Shown here: positions 31,612-40,896 of the stretch, one piece after another
How the letters are laid out: each line of letters begins with the position of its first letter
Numbering within the stretch: the first letter of the stretch is position 1
Source: Paenibacillus terrigena DSM 21567
GTDB taxonomy: Bacteria; Bacillota; Bacilli; Paenibacillales; Paenibacillaceae
Direction of reading: 5' to 3'
Assembly: GCF_000374845.1 (NCBI RefSeq)
Contig: NZ_KB895420.1
Coordinates: forward strand, 62,001 to 126,000
DNA: 64,000 bases
Translations under genes and position numbers: made by a program
Notes under the pieces: generated by a model
Database searches by the model: none
Told to the model about the DNA's origin: nothing
Seen by the model: the letters and a program-made list of their open reading frames with translations, nothing else

Positions 31612-33192
31612 CTATGGCGTTAGAACGATCCTTACAACGCCGCAATAGGGAGTAGCCCAGAAACCTCCGAATACGGATTCATCGCCATTTCGGGTGCGAG
31701 TGGGTACGAACTCGCCTGTCTCTGTCAGATAGCCTTCCTCCACGGAAAGATAGTCCACGGGGGTTTGTACTAACGACATTTTCAAAGCATCCAACCATCC
31801 AGGTCCTGACCCAGGAACCATAAAGAGATGGAAGTTGCCGGCCAAGTAAAATTCTTGCGGTCCAGCTTCAATGATAAGCCCGTGTTTAGGTCGTCCTTCA
31901 ATCAACTTAGGATTACGGGCATGTCTATGATCCTTGTTCTCGCTCGCTGGGCCCATATTGATAAAAGGCACTGCTCCGATGTATTGTTCGAATTCAAAAC
32001 TCTGGTTCATTTGATAATCCTCTTCTACGACGGCATGAACTTTGCCTGTACCTCGATACTTCTGAATCAACGGCAATAAACTCATTACGCTGCGGAAGCT
32101 CTCGGCGAATAATACGGCATCTTCCAGCAGATTTCCTTCCATATCCAGGATGCTGTCTACGCCAAAACAAAAATAACCGATCGCGTTGTAGTCAGCCAAA
32201 GCCCGGAGCATATTTCTCGCATTAAGCCCGTCTGGGCTGGATTCCGGAACAAATAAAGGATTGCCTTGCCGGAGATAGTCTTCGCAAATAATCCTGTAGT
32301 CGCTATAATTTACAGAGTAAATATCCGGTGCGATCAGATCCAAATGAGGCGTCGCAAACTTCCAAATGTCTAACGTGCTCCTTACAGGCCCGCCGGCAGG
32401 ATAGAATCCCGGAATCGGCCAACCCGGAAAAGAGAGCCAAGCATTGGTATACATAGGAAGGTTATATACCGCGCGGCCTTCTGCGGCGATATGATCGATA
32501 TATTTGGCAATAGACCAAGCTGTGCAGAACTCCCCGCCCGAGACGCCAAAAACTTCCTCCCAACTCCCTTGTTCTTTAGAACCGTTCTTCTGAAACGCTT
32601 TCCAGACATTCCCTTCTCCAAGGCCCTTCACATGTTCGAGAAGTTCGGAGGGTACAGCCCCGGATAGTGCGGCATTTGCCTCAGGTCCATAATCTCTGTC
32701 ACATCCAAGAATGCCCGGTTCATTCTCTACTTGCACCGCAATAACCGTCTCCGTCTTGCTATCCTTTTCTTTCAGATAGCCCATCAATGCTCGGAACGCT
32801 CTTGCATCCGCCTGAAGCGCTTCTTCGCAAAAAGACGAAAGTATATTCATAGGGACGCCGTCGCTGCGAAGCACCCTGAAAAATCGCTGTTTGTCTGTCT
32901 TGATCCAGCCGGGACAATAACGCATCTCGCCATTCTTCCAGGTTGCAAACCATAATACGATAAGGTGCAAGTCATTCTTCCGGCACTCCTCGAGCAGCAT
33001 ATCTACCGAAGAAAAATCAAATTGGCCCTCTATCGGCTCCACTTGTTCCCAATAGACCGGAGCTTCCAACGTATTGCCTCCCAATGCCTTGACACCAGCA
33101 ATAGCAGATGCCAATTCTTCCGCCGTATAGGCGCTGGAGTTTTTGGACTGGCCTCCCATCGGCATGAATGGTTTTCCCTTTACTGTAAACAT
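31612..33192 (-). CDS. GH35/GH42-like beta-galactosidase (intracellular)
   Basis: 526 aa, no signal peptide. TIM-barrel glycosidase start: FMPMGGQSKNSSAY and GVKALGGNTLEAPVYWEQVE, then acid/base Glu in IAVQVENEPG and probable nucleophile Glu in LFVPESSPD, the spacing seen in GH35 (DUF5597-type) and GH42 clan A enzymes. It probably cleaves beta-galactosides after import. It lies 50 bases downstream of the GPH symporter gene on the same strand, and the pair should be one transport-hydrolysis operon controlled from the operator at 34669-34684. Confidence 0.85.
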   Translation of the reverse strand: MFTVKGKPFMPMGGQSKNSSAYTAEELASAIAGVKALGGNTLEAPVYWEQVEPIEGQFDFSSVDMLLEECRKNDLHLIVLWFATWKNGEMRYCPGWIKTDKQRFFRVLRSDGVPMNILSSFCEEALQADARAFRALMGYLKEKDSKTETVIAVQVENEPGILGCDRDYGPEANAALSGAVPSELLEHVKGLGEGNVWKAFQKNGSKEQGSWEEVFGVSGGEFCTAWSIAKYIDHIAAEGRAVYNLPMYTNAWLSFPGWPIPGFYPAGGPVRSTLDIWKFATPHLDLIAPDIYSVNYSDYRIICEDYLRQGNPLFVPESSPDGLNARNMLRALADYNAIGYFCFGVDSILDMEGNLLEDAVLFAESFRSVMSLLPLIQKYRGTGKVHAVVEEDYQMNQSFEFEQYIGAVPFINMGPASENKDHRHARNPKLIEGRPKHGLIIEAGPQEFYLAGNFHLFMVPGSGPGWLDALKMSLVQTPVDYLSVEEGYLTETGEFVPTRTRNGDESVFGGFWATPYCGVVRIVLTP

Positions 33193-33242
33193 ACAATCCT
33201 CTCCTGTTCTTATATTGAAATGGGGTAAATATGAATTTCAAC

Positions 33243-34634
33243 TTACGCGTGGTGAGTCGGTTCTTGAGCTTCCAAATTCCCTATCGGGTGATGACTTGCG
33301 CTGATTTTGTTCTCATCGTATTTAAGAAAAGCGATTAAGGATAAGAGGGAGACAAGGGCAGCTATGACGACGGATATTCGGATCCCGGAATCATCATGAA
33401 CCGAATTCCCGATTGCCAATATGGTGGGTAAGATGATAACGGATAAAGCGGTTCCAAATTTCGTTAGAAACGAGCGTACGCCAAAGTACAGCGCTTCTTT
33501 GTTTTCTCCGCTTGAAGTGGCGTCATATACGGCGCAATCCGCAACGATGGCATTCGGCAATATGCCTGATATAGCCGCGGTAACCGCAGAGAGAAGTACG
33601 ATGGGAATCAACTGTAAAAATCCGTCAAACGGAAACATCCCCATAAGCGAGATATAGATGAAAGAAACGATAAGAGAAGCGAACGATACGATCATTAACT
33701 TCTTCTTGCCATAACTTTTACTTAATCGATTGATGAGCGGATATAGCAGGAACGAGAGTACGCCGACGGCAGCTACAATCAGCCCGACATGCGTTTCCTT
33801 CTGCCGAGCGAGCACCGTAATGTAGTAAACAAGGGATGATTGGAAGAAACTGTTCGTGAACCAATACCCCAGCTCGCTCATTAAGAAGAATCTGAAATCT
33901 CGATTTTGAAATATTGCTTTAACGGATGCTTTGATGTCCAAGCTTGTCGCGGTAGTGGAACCATACAGATTCTCATCAATCGTATAGGCCGGTATGAGCA
34001 TAAGAATCAGTGCAATGGCTGCTAGTCCTGCAAAGGTCCACTGAATCGAAGCGGTTTTTGAAATTCCGAAGACCGTCATGACGGTCTCCCAAATATTGGG
34101 GGCGAACGTTGCGATAATCAGGCCCAGAAACCAGGTAACCGAGATATACGTCGACAGATCGATTCGGTCTTCCGTGCTGCGGCCCAATTCACTTAGAAGG
34201 GCAGTGTATGGTATCACATAACAAGTAAATGCAACAAAGTATAGAGGCAGAAGGATGAGAAGCCATAAGGAATTGATGGTATGAATGCCGTTTTGAAAAG
34301 GAACGAAAAATATGCACACGAGCAAAATGGCGCAAGGCAGCGCGCTTCGTCTCATAAACGGCGTTCGTCTCCCAAGGCGGTGCTTGGTTCTATCGCTCAT
34401 GTTCGCAATCCACAGGTCGGTCACTGCATTGATCAACGTAGAGATTCCCATGATGACGCCAATAATCGTAACGCCCATAAACACACTGCCTTGCGGGATC
34501 ACCACATGAATGCCGGATTCTACTGGCGGCAAATAAAAATAGATGAGCCATGTTCCCATGATTCCGGCCAAAATCGACCAGCCTAACTGCCCAAGCGAGT
34601 AGAACACCCTGATCCTTCTTGGCAATGTGACCAT
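33243..34634 (-). CDS. GPH-family sugar:cation symporter (MFS)
   Basis: 463 aa, about 12 hydrophobic segments. Glycoside-pentoside-hexuronide signatures: LGQLGWSILAG, INAVTDLWIANMSDRTKHRLGRRTPFM after TM2, and FVAFTCYVIPYTALLSEL. It imports glycosides, for example galactosides, driven by H+ or Na+. AAAGGAGGG precedes the ATG. Upstream on the minus strand are a promoter (34721-34692) and a 16-bp operator palindrome between the -10 box and the gene, so it is the first gene of the operon with the galactosidase. Confidence 0.9.
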   Translation of the reverse strand: MVTLPRRIRVFYSLGQLGWSILAGIMGTWLIYFYLPPVESGIHVVIPQGSVFMGVTIIGVIMGISTLINAVTDLWIANMSDRTKHRLGRRTPFMRRSALPCAILLVCIFFVPFQNGIHTINSLWLLILLPLYFVAFTCYVIPYTALLSELGRSTEDRIDLSTYISVTWFLGLIIATFAPNIWETVMTVFGISKTASIQWTFAGLAAIALILMLIPAYTIDENLYGSTTATSLDIKASVKAIFQNRDFRFFLMSELGYWFTNSFFQSSLVYYITVLARQKETHVGLIVAAVGVLSFLLYPLINRLSKSYGKKKLMIVSFASLIVSFIYISLMGMFPFDGFLQLIPIVLLSAVTAAISGILPNAIVADCAVYDATSSGENKEALYFGVRSFLTKFGTALSVIILPTILAIGNSVHDDSGIRISVVIAALVSLLSLIAFLKYDENKISASHHPIGNLEAQEPTHHA

Positions 34635-34668
34635 TGAAGCCCTCCTTTGCTATTGTTTTTCACTTGCG

Positions 34669-34684
34669 TGCCACACGTGTGGCA
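34669..34684. promoter_or_regulatory. 16-bp perfect palindrome, operator of the symporter operon
   Basis: TGCCACACGTGTGGCA is a perfect palindrome lying just downstream of the minus-strand -10 box, roughly at +10 to +25 of the transcript. That is a roadblock position for a LacI- or TetR-type repressor. No regulator gene is adjacent. Confidence 0.6.
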
Positions 34685-34691
34685 TGCGGTA

Positions 34692-34721
34692 ATTGTACAA
34701 TATTGGAAATAATATCGTCAA
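34692..34721 (-). promoter_or_regulatory. Promoter of the symporter-galactosidase operon
   Basis: Minus strand TTGACG (34721-34716), 18-base spacer, TACAAT (34697-34692). Confidence 0.55.
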
Positions 34722-34957
34722 TATCCTTTTCATGCCCTCAACGATGAAATAAACGAAAGAGATGTGGCGATACCGAAATCAGACCTCTCCCTCTCACCAA
34801 TACAATCCCGTTCCCCTCGGCTAGCACCTCAATTTTAACTTTTTCATAACTTTTTATCTCCGATCGCGAGATACAATGGAGTGAACTGAGAAAAATTAGA
34901 AGAAATGTCGAATATGCGGCTGCGGTGCAGCGGTAGGCATTTCGTTCGGAGGAAACG

Positions 34958-35986
34958 ATGACCACGAAACACAAATCTTCAGTATTGCGGCGGACGATCT
35001 GGATCTCCGCACTCGTGCTCGGCACGCTGCTGCTCGTTACGGCAGGTTATCTCGGACATCTCTACTATAAGGCGGATTCCGCGATTGAGCGGATGGCGGC
35101 GCCGACAGATGCTATGCAAGCGAAGGGACAATCCCATGAAGTTGTTGCGAATGAAAAGGCAATCCGACCGTTCCTCATGCTGCTCGCCGGAATCGATAAC
35201 CGGGAAGGAAGTGGAGGCACGTTAAATACCGATGTCCTGATGTTCATCAGCTTCAACCCGGAGACGCGCTCGGCGAGCATGATGTCGCTGCCGCGTGACC
35301 TGCTGATGAAGCCGAAAGATATGCCGAATCGGAAGGCTAATTTCTACTATGCCTACTACGCGATCAAGGATAAGGCTGCAGCGATTGCGAATACGAAACG
35401 GTTTTTCAGCGATATGCTGGGATTGCCGATCGATTATATGGCCCTGGTGAACTTCGACGCGCTGCGTCAAACCGTGAACACGGTTGGCGGGCTCGAGATT
35501 GACGTTGATATGGATATGAAATACGTGGATACCGCAGATGGCACCCACATTGATCTGAATAAAGGACTGCAGAAGCTGGACGGGCAGAAGACGCTCGACT
35601 TCGTGCGATACCGTAAATCCAATCGGGGCACCCAAGAGTCATCCGACTTTGCGCGGGGCGAACGGCAGCAGCAAGTCATCAAGCAATTAACGGATAAACT
35701 GAGTGCTTTCCAAGGGATGGCGCAGTGGGGGAAAGTGCTGGATATTATCGGGGACAACGTGAAGACGGACATGCCGGCGAACGAACTGAAGCAATGGCTC
35801 TTCAACTTCCCAACCTACTATCCGAAGACGATTCGCTCGTTGCATGTGGAAGCCGATTGGAAGAGTCCTTATGTCTACGCCAAGGAAGAGGATATGAGGC
35901 AGGCGCTCGCGGATCTGCGGGCCGAAGTCGGCCAAAAGGAGGCCAGTCCGATTCGTCTAGGCGACGTGATGGGGCTGATGAAGTAG
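34958..35986 (+). CDS. LytR-CpsA-Psr (LCP) family wall-polymer transferase
   Basis: 342 aa, CGGAGGAAACG before ATG. A single N-terminal transmembrane anchor (WISALVLGTLLLVTAGYLG) precedes an extracellular LCP domain: LLAGIDNREG, NTDVLMFISFNPETRSASMMSLPRD, YYAYYAIKDK, INFDALRQ-type block (LVNFDALRQTVNTVGGLEIDV), LDGQKTLDFVRYRKSN and FARGERQQQ. These Arg and Asp residues bind the polyprenyl-pyrophosphate substrate. LCP proteins attach teichoic acids or other polymers to peptidoglycan. Transcribed alone; a terminator follows. Confidence 0.92.
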   Translation: MTTKHKSSVLRRTIWISALVLGTLLLVTAGYLGHLYYKADSAIERMAAPTDAMQAKGQSHEVVANEKAIRPFLMLLAGIDNREGSGGTLNTDVLMFISFNPETRSASMMSLPRDLLMKPKDMPNRKANFYYAYYAIKDKAAAIANTKRFFSDMLGLPIDYMALVNFDALRQTVNTVGGLEIDVDMDMKYVDTADGTHIDLNKGLQKLDGQKTLDFVRYRKSNRGTQESSDFARGERQQQVIKQLTDKLSAFQGMAQWGKVLDIIGDNVKTDMPANELKQWLFNFPTYYPKTIRSLHVEADWKSPYVYAKEEDMRQALADLRAEVGQKEASPIRLGDVMGLMK

Positions 35987-36002
35987 ATAAATGGTATCGA
36001 TA

Positions 36003-36030
36003 AACACCGGAGATTTCTCCGGTGTTTTTT
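36003..36030 (+). terminator. Terminator after the LCP gene
   Basis: Stem ACACCGGAG / CTCCGGTGT followed by TTTTTT. Confidence 0.85.
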
Positions 36031-36055
36031 GTTGCGTTTATTTCCATAACATATA

Positions 36056-36084
36056 TTGACAGGTAGAATAAAATGACATAGACT
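36056..36084 (+). promoter_or_regulatory. Promoter of the DHA2 efflux gene
   Basis: TTGACA (36056-36061), 17 bases, TAGACT (36079-36084). AATGACATAGACTCTCATT across the -10 contains AATGA/TCATT arms and could be the operator for the downstream TetR protein. Confidence 0.45.
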
Positions 36085-36138
36085 CTCATTAAGTATTAAC
36101 TATCATTATATTGAGTGTGTCGAAAGGTGGTAACTATT

Positions 36139-37662
36139 ATGAATAATCAAGCAAATCGCAGATGGTGGATCATGGGGTCTCTGGCGATTGGCATTTTGGC
36201 AGTCGGACTGGATATGACGATCCTAAATCTGGCGCTGCCATTTCTTGCGCTGGATATGCATGCATCCAATACGGAACTGCAATGGTTCGCGGATGCCTAT
36301 AATCTCGTCTTTGCGGCGGCACTGCTTCCAGCGGGGATGCTCGGCGACAGATTTGGACGGAAGAAGATGCTGCTCGTCGGCTTGGTTGTGTTCGGTGCGT
36401 CTTCCTTGGCCTGCGCCTATGCCGGATCGCCGTGGGAACTCATTGTCGGACGCGCGTTCCTCGGACTCGGCGCAGCATTTCTTGTCCCCTTGTCCATGTC
36501 CATCATCCCGGTCTTGTTCGCAGAACACGAAAGATCCAAAGCCATTGCAGTATGGATGATGGCGAATGCGATCGGCATTCCGCTCGGACCCGTATTGGGG
36601 GGGTGGCTGTTGGATCACTACGCATGGGGTTCGGTCTTCTTGATCAATATTCCGCTCATTGTGATTGCCTTAGCAGCGGTCACGCTGTTTATGACAGAGT
36701 CCAGCAGCAGGGAGAAACAGAGCATCGATGGGGTTGGCATCCTTACTTCGAGTTTAGGGCTTACCGGCATCACCTTCGGCGTGATTGAAGTAGGGGAACG
36801 AGGCTGGGGAGACGGGCTTACGTTAATAACGCTCATCGGTGGTTTGGCATTCACAATTGGGTTTATCCTGTGGGAGAGACGAAGCAAGCATCCATTGATT
36901 GATCTGAGTATTTTTCGGTCCAAAAGGTTTACGGGTGGCATGCTGTTCGCGACGCTGATTTCCTTCGCTATGTTTGGAATTTTGTTCATCATGCCTCAGT
37001 ACTTTCAGGGGATTGAAGGTGTAGAAGCGCTAAGTGCTGGATTGCGAATCTTGCCGCTGATTGGAGGACTTCTGGTAGGGTCACGCGTGTCGGATGGATT
37101 GCATGCACGTGCAGGCACTCGTATCACGATTACGGCAGGCTTCTGCCTGCTCGCCATAGGCTTCATCCTGGGAGCGAATACGAGCATAGACAGCGAATAT
37201 GGTTATGCAGCCATCTGGATGACGATTGTTGGACTCGGAATCGGATTGGCGCTCCCAGCCTCGATGGACGAAGCGATGTCGGCGCTGTCCATGGAGCGAA
37301 GCGGTGTCGGTTCTGCACTGCTGATGGCGTTGCGACAAGTTGGGGGAACATTGGGAGTTGCGATTCTGGGTACGGTTTTGAATACAGGCTATCGGGAGCA
37401 TATGAATGTGAGCGGATTGCCGAGTGCAGATGCCGAGATGATCCAGCGCAACTTATCTGCAGGCGTAACCGTTGCGAGACAGCTCTCGTCCAATGAATTA
37501 ATGGCTTCCGTGAAGTCGTCGTTCGTCCATGGTATGGGGGCGACATTCTGGACGTGCGGGGCTGTCTCGGCGGCAGGCATCATCCTAACGCTAATGATTG
37601 TGCAGAAGCGAATGAAGCAGAAAGCTCGTACGGACATGCAGCAGGCCGCATTCCGAGAGTAG
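36139..37662 (+). CDS. DHA2-family (EmrB/QacA) multidrug efflux MFS transporter
   Basis: 507 aa from ATG 36139 (GAAAGGTGG upstream; GTG 36115 gives a longer frame but overlaps the ribosome binding site). About 14 transmembrane segments. Motif D1 LDMTILNLALPFL, motif A AGMLGDRFGRKKMLL and the motif C region AIGIPLGPVLGGWLL are those of H+-driven drug antiporters of the QacA/EmrB type. A TetR gene lies 150 bases downstream, a usual pairing in which the repressor senses the pump substrate. Substrates cannot be predicted. Confidence 0.9.
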   Translation: MNNQANRRWWIMGSLAIGILAVGLDMTILNLALPFLALDMHASNTELQWFADAYNLVFAAALLPAGMLGDRFGRKKMLLVGLVVFGASSLACAYAGSPWELIVGRAFLGLGAAFLVPLSMSIIPVLFAEHERSKAIAVWMMANAIGIPLGPVLGGWLLDHYAWGSVFLINIPLIVIALAAVTLFMTESSSREKQSIDGVGILTSSLGLTGITFGVIEVGERGWGDGLTLITLIGGLAFTIGFILWERRSKHPLIDLSIFRSKRFTGGMLFATLISFAMFGILFIMPQYFQGIEGVEALSAGLRILPLIGGLLVGSRVSDGLHARAGTRITITAGFCLLAIGFILGANTSIDSEYGYAAIWMTIVGLGIGLALPASMDEAMSALSMERSGVGSALLMALRQVGGTLGVAILGTVLNTGYREHMNVSGLPSADAEMIQRNLSAGVTVARQLSSNELMASVKSSFVHGMGATFWTCGAVSAAGIILTLMIVQKRMKQKARTDMQQAAFRE

Positions 37663-37750
37663 AATCGATGACGATAAGTTACACCAGCAGCTCGAACCTT
37701 ACGAAGGGGCGGGCTGTTTCTGTTCTATTGATGACAGTGATGTCTCTCAA

Positions 37751-37779
37751 TTGACATCAACATTTAAATGAAATAAAGT
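37751..37779 (+). promoter_or_regulatory. Promoter of the TetR gene
   Basis: TTGACA (37751-37756), 17 bases, TAAAGT (37774-37779), 32 bases before the GTG start. Confidence 0.5.
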
Positions 37780-37811
37780 AGCAGTATCACGTTCAAGGAG
37801 TGAAAGGCACA

Positions 37812-38405
37812 GTGGAGAAAGAGCAAAAAATGGGCTTACGTGAGCGCAAAAAGGCTAAAACGATGGCAAGCATTCAGATGCATGCGATGCGGATGTTCCG
37901 CGAATTTGGCTATCATGCTACAACGGTTGAGCAGATTGCTGATGCAGCAGAAATATCTCCGAGCACTTTTTTTCGTTATTTTACCACGAAGGAAGATGTC
38001 GTGATTACGGATAACTATGATCCGATTCTCGTCGCTGCGTTCGAAGAGCAGCCATCTGATTTAACCCCGATTCAAGCTGTTCGTTGCGCGATGCGTTCCG
38101 GGATCGAGGGGATGTCGAATGAAGAGCTCGAGACGGTGCGTGAGCGGATTCAGATCATTATGACCGTTCCCGAATTACGAGCCTCTACCGTCAACAATAT
38201 GATTCAGACCATGGATCTGATCGCAGGGGCGATAGGCAAGCGAGTTGGCAAAGACCCGGGCGATGTCGATGTGCGGACATTTGTCGGAATCGTCGTGGGC
38301 GTGTGTATCTCGGCAATGTTGTATTTTAGCGAACATCCTAATGAAAATTTTGCGCAACTGTTAGACGAAGGCTTTGCTAAGCTGGAGAGCGGAATCCCCC
38401 TCTGA
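37812..38405 (+). CDS. TetR-family regulator, probable repressor of the DHA2 pump
   Basis: 197 aa from GTG 37812; AAGGAG at 37795-37800 overlaps the alternative GTG at 37800, so the later start is preferred. HTH: MQMHAMRMFREFGYHATTVEQIADAAEISPSTFFRYFTTKEDVV, a textbook TetR_N. The C-terminal domain contains GNAT-free helical ligand-binding sequence (TVNNMIQTMDLIAGAI). It has its own promoter and follows the efflux gene. Likely ligand-released repressor of both. Confidence 0.88.
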   Translation: MEKEQKMGLRERKKAKTMASIQMHAMRMFREFGYHATTVEQIADAAEISPSTFFRYFTTKEDVVITDNYDPILVAAFEEQPSDLTPIQAVRCAMRSGIEGMSNEELETVRERIQIIMTVPELRASTVNNMIQTMDLIAGAIGKRVGKDPGDVDVRTFVGIVVGVCISAMLYFSEHPNENFAQLLDEGFAKLESGIPL

Positions 38406-38431
38406 CATGATGCGAATTAGAGAAATTATAA

Positions 38432-38463
38432 GGACTACGTCTTTTTCGGATGTAGTTTTTTTG
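38432..38463 (+). terminator. Terminator after the TetR gene
   Basis: ACTAC ... GTAGT stem with one mismatch, then TTTTTTTG. Confidence 0.5.
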
Positions 38464-38493
38464 TGTTTCTGGAGCAAATTTAGCGGCATAGCC

Positions 38494-38537
38494 AAAGAAA
38501 CGTTAGCCAACCATACGGTCTGCTAACGTTTCTTTTT
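38494..38537. terminator. Bidirectional terminator between TetR and bdhA
   Basis: 14-bp perfect stem AAAGAAACGTTAGC / GCTAACGTTTCTTT with a 14-base loop and T/A runs on both sides. It lies 12 bases beyond the end of bdhA on the minus strand. Confidence 0.8.
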
Positions 38538-38548
38538 CATGACAAGCT

Positions 38549-39607
38549 TTATTCTGCCTTCACCAGAATCTTCACTTGATTCTTCTCGCGGAGCAATGCT
38601 TCAAATCCTTCTTCAACAACTTCATCCAGCTTAATCCGTTTCGTAACAAGCTTCTCAGCCGAGAAGTAGCCTTGCGCCATCAAGCTGATCACGGCAGGGA
38701 AGACGTTGCGGTAACCGATAATTCCTTTGATGGAGCGTTCCATCATGACAATATTATTCGGTTTAATGGACGCTTCTTTCTCGAAAATGCTGACGATCAT
38801 CAATTCTCCGCCGATTCTCGTGGAATTCAGAGCTTGTGTAAGGACAGGAGGGACCCCGGTCACTTCATAAGCGACATCTGCTCCGCCGCCCGTGCGTTTG
38901 TGGATTTCTTCCACTACATCATACTCTTTCGGGTCAATGACGATAGCGCCAAGCTCGATCGCTTTTTGCTTCCGCTCAGGGGACAGCTCCACCGCATAGA
39001 TCTCGGCTGCACCGGAGGCTTTCAATGCTTCAATCACGAGCAAACCGATCGGGCCAGCGCCGAATACGACAGCTTTATCGCCAACTTTCAGTTTGCTCTG
39101 ACGGACGGCATGGAGCGCAACGGCGGATGGTTCTACCAGTGCACCTTGCTCATAGGAGATGCTGTCCGGAATTTTGTGAACCATATATTCTTCCGCAGCT
39201 ACGTATTCGGAGAATCCACCGCCGCCACCGGCAAGACCGAGGAAGCCCATGGTGGAGCATAAGTTATAGTAACCGGATTTACACGCATCACATGTACCGC
39301 AAGCATAGATCGGTTCGACGACAACGCGATCCCCGACTTTCACTTTGGATACGCCTTCGCCAATCTCGACGACTTGTCCAGAAAATTCATGGCCCATCAC
39401 GATCGGCGCTTTTTCCCCTGTAATAGGATGCGGAGCACCCTCGGGAATGAAGATTGGACCTGCTGTATATTCATGTAAGTCGCTGCCGCAAATGCCGCAC
39501 CATTCGACTTTAATTTTCACTTTACCTGGTAATGCCGTTGGTTCTTCAATGTGTTCTACACGCAAATCTTTGAGGCCATGCCATCTGAGTGCTTTCACCT
39601 TGCTCAT
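38549..39607 (-). CDS. bdhA: (R,R)-butanediol dehydrogenase (zinc MDR alcohol dehydrogenase)
   Basis: 352 aa, AAGGGGATG before ATG. Zinc-dependent medium-chain dehydrogenase: catalytic Zn ligands in CGICGSDLHEY and GHEFSGQVVE, structural Zn cysteines CGTCDACKSGYYNLC, Rossmann GAGPIGLLVIEALKASG. The blocks GPIFIPEGAPHP and MGFLGLAGGGGGFSEYV are those of Bacillus BdhA, which interconverts acetoin or diacetyl and 2,3-butanediol with NAD(H). It is monocistronic and divergent from a LacI-family regulator. A perfect GGAAACGTTTCC palindrome in the promoter suggests control by that regulator or by CcpA. Confidence 0.92.
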   Translation of the reverse strand: MSKVKALRWHGLKDLRVEHIEEPTALPGKVKIKVEWCGICGSDLHEYTAGPIFIPEGAPHPITGEKAPIVMGHEFSGQVVEIGEGVSKVKVGDRVVVEPIYACGTCDACKSGYYNLCSTMGFLGLAGGGGGFSEYVAAEEYMVHKIPDSISYEQGALVEPSAVALHAVRQSKLKVGDKAVVFGAGPIGLLVIEALKASGAAEIYAVELSPERKQKAIELGAIVIDPKEYDVVEEIHKRTGGGADVAYEVTGVPPVLTQALNSTRIGGELMIVSIFEKEASIKPNNIVMMERSIKGIIGYRNVFPAVISLMAQGYFSAEKLVTKRIKLDEVVEEGFEALLREKNQVKILVKAE

Positions 39608-39667
39608 CCCCTTAGAAATGTTGAATTTCGAAATAATCTATATTTTCGGAAATACGATATAATTTTA

Positions 39668-39679
39668 GGAAACGTTTCC
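39668..39679. promoter_or_regulatory. LacI/CcpA-type operator in the bdhA promoter
   Basis: GGAAACGTTTCC, perfect 12-bp palindrome with the central CG typical of LacI-family sites. A related sequence, GGAAACGATTTC, lies at 39813 next to the divergent LacI gene, consistent with one regulator binding both. Confidence 0.6.
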
Positions 39680-39847
39680 GTTGACTACTATGTCACTAAA
39701 TCGTCAAACTGTCAATGTTAAAAATGTTATTGACGTACAGAAATGACCATGTACCTGATTCTATTGCGTTTATGTTATAATAAAAATATTCATGAATGAC
39801 GCAAACTATTGTGGAAACGATTTCGGATGAGTTGGGACGTGCTGGGA

Positions 39848-40876
39848 TTGAGTAAAGATAAAGTGACGATAGAGGATGTCGCTGCACGAGCGGGGGTTGG
39901 GATCGCAACCGTGTCGAGAGCGATTAACAATATGGGCGGGATTAGTCCGAAGACGAAGGCCAAGGTGATGGAAGCGGTCGAGGAGCTAGGATTCATTCCG
40001 AATACGAATGCGCAGAACTTGAAGCTGCGTCAGACCAAGCTGATTGCGCTCGCCGTTCCGGATATTCGCAACGCCTTTGTACCGGAAATCGCCTATTCGG
40101 TCGAACAAGCGGCCAAGCATTACGGCTATCGCGTGGTTCAAATTAATACATTAGGCAATATAACGTCGGAGCTTGAGCTGCTGCGTGATATGAAGAAGCT
40201 TCATGCGGATGGTCTTATTATTTTACCGCTTGCGTATCCAGATACACTCAAGGATCTTATTAATAAAGCCAAGTTACCGATCTCCATTATCAATTATGGC
40301 AAAAAATTAGAGCCGGATATTAAGGCGGATATCGTCAGTCTTTCCACGCAAGAGGGCAGACTCGTCATGGAGCATTTGATTAGCATCGGCAGGACGAGAA
40401 TTGGCTATGCGGGGGCGCCGAAAGAGATCATTGAGGAGCGTTTTTTTGCCTATGAGGATGCACTGGATCAAGTCGATCGATCGCTGGTCTATTTCGGGGA
40501 TGATTTCTCACTCCAGACGGGGGCAAGGGCAGCGGATTATTTCGTGAATCTGACCCATATGCCGGATGCCATCTATGCGGGAAATGATATGGTCGCGATC
40601 GGGCTGCTGAATCGGTTCAAAGAACTAGGTGTACGTGTGCCGGAAGATATCGCGATCGTCGGCATCGATAACAATCTATTGTGTACGATCACGACGCCGA
40701 AGCTTAGCTCCGTCTCCATTATGGGGTCGGAAGTCGCGAAGGTGGCAACAGAGCTGCTATTGCAGCGCATCCATGAGCAGAAAAAAGGCCTGTACGAGCG
40801 GATACAGTTCGAGCCAAGACTTATCGTGAGAGAATCCAGCTTACCGCGAACGCGCACCACCCAGCAAATTGATTAA
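39848..40876 (+). CDS. LacI-family transcriptional regulator
   Basis: About 342 aa from TTG 39848 (MSKDKVTIEDVAARAGVGIATVSRAINN); ATG 39827 and TTG 39809 are in-frame alternatives, and none has a strong ribosome binding site. LacI HTH plus hinge (NTNAQNLKLRQTKLIALAVPDI) are followed by a periplasmic-binding-like effector domain (GRTRIGYAGAPKEIIEERF, PDAIYAGNDMVAIGLLNRF, DIAIVGIDNNLLCTITTPKL). It is divergent from bdhA across 240 bases containing two GGAAACG-type operators, so it probably controls bdhA and itself. The effector is unknown. Confidence 0.88.
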   Translation: MSKDKVTIEDVAARAGVGIATVSRAINNMGGISPKTKAKVMEAVEELGFIPNTNAQNLKLRQTKLIALAVPDIRNAFVPEIAYSVEQAAKHYGYRVVQINTLGNITSELELLRDMKKLHADGLIILPLAYPDTLKDLINKAKLPISIINYGKKLEPDIKADIVSLSTQEGRLVMEHLISIGRTRIGYAGAPKEIIEERFFAYEDALDQVDRSLVYFGDDFSLQTGARAADYFVNLTHMPDAIYAGNDMVAIGLLNRFKELGVRVPEDIAIVGIDNNLLCTITTPKLSSVSIMGSEVAKVATELLLQRIHEQKKGLYERIQFEPRLIVRESSLPRTRTTQQID

Positions 40877-40896
40877 ATTGAGCGTAAACAATGAAG

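Larger units (their letters stand above)
34635..34957. other. Divergent intergenic region (symporter / LCP)
   Basis: 323 bases with the symporter promoter and operator described separately and the LCP gene's GGAGG. A TACAAT-like -10 for the LCP gene lies near 34902. Nothing else stood out. Confidence 0.5.
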
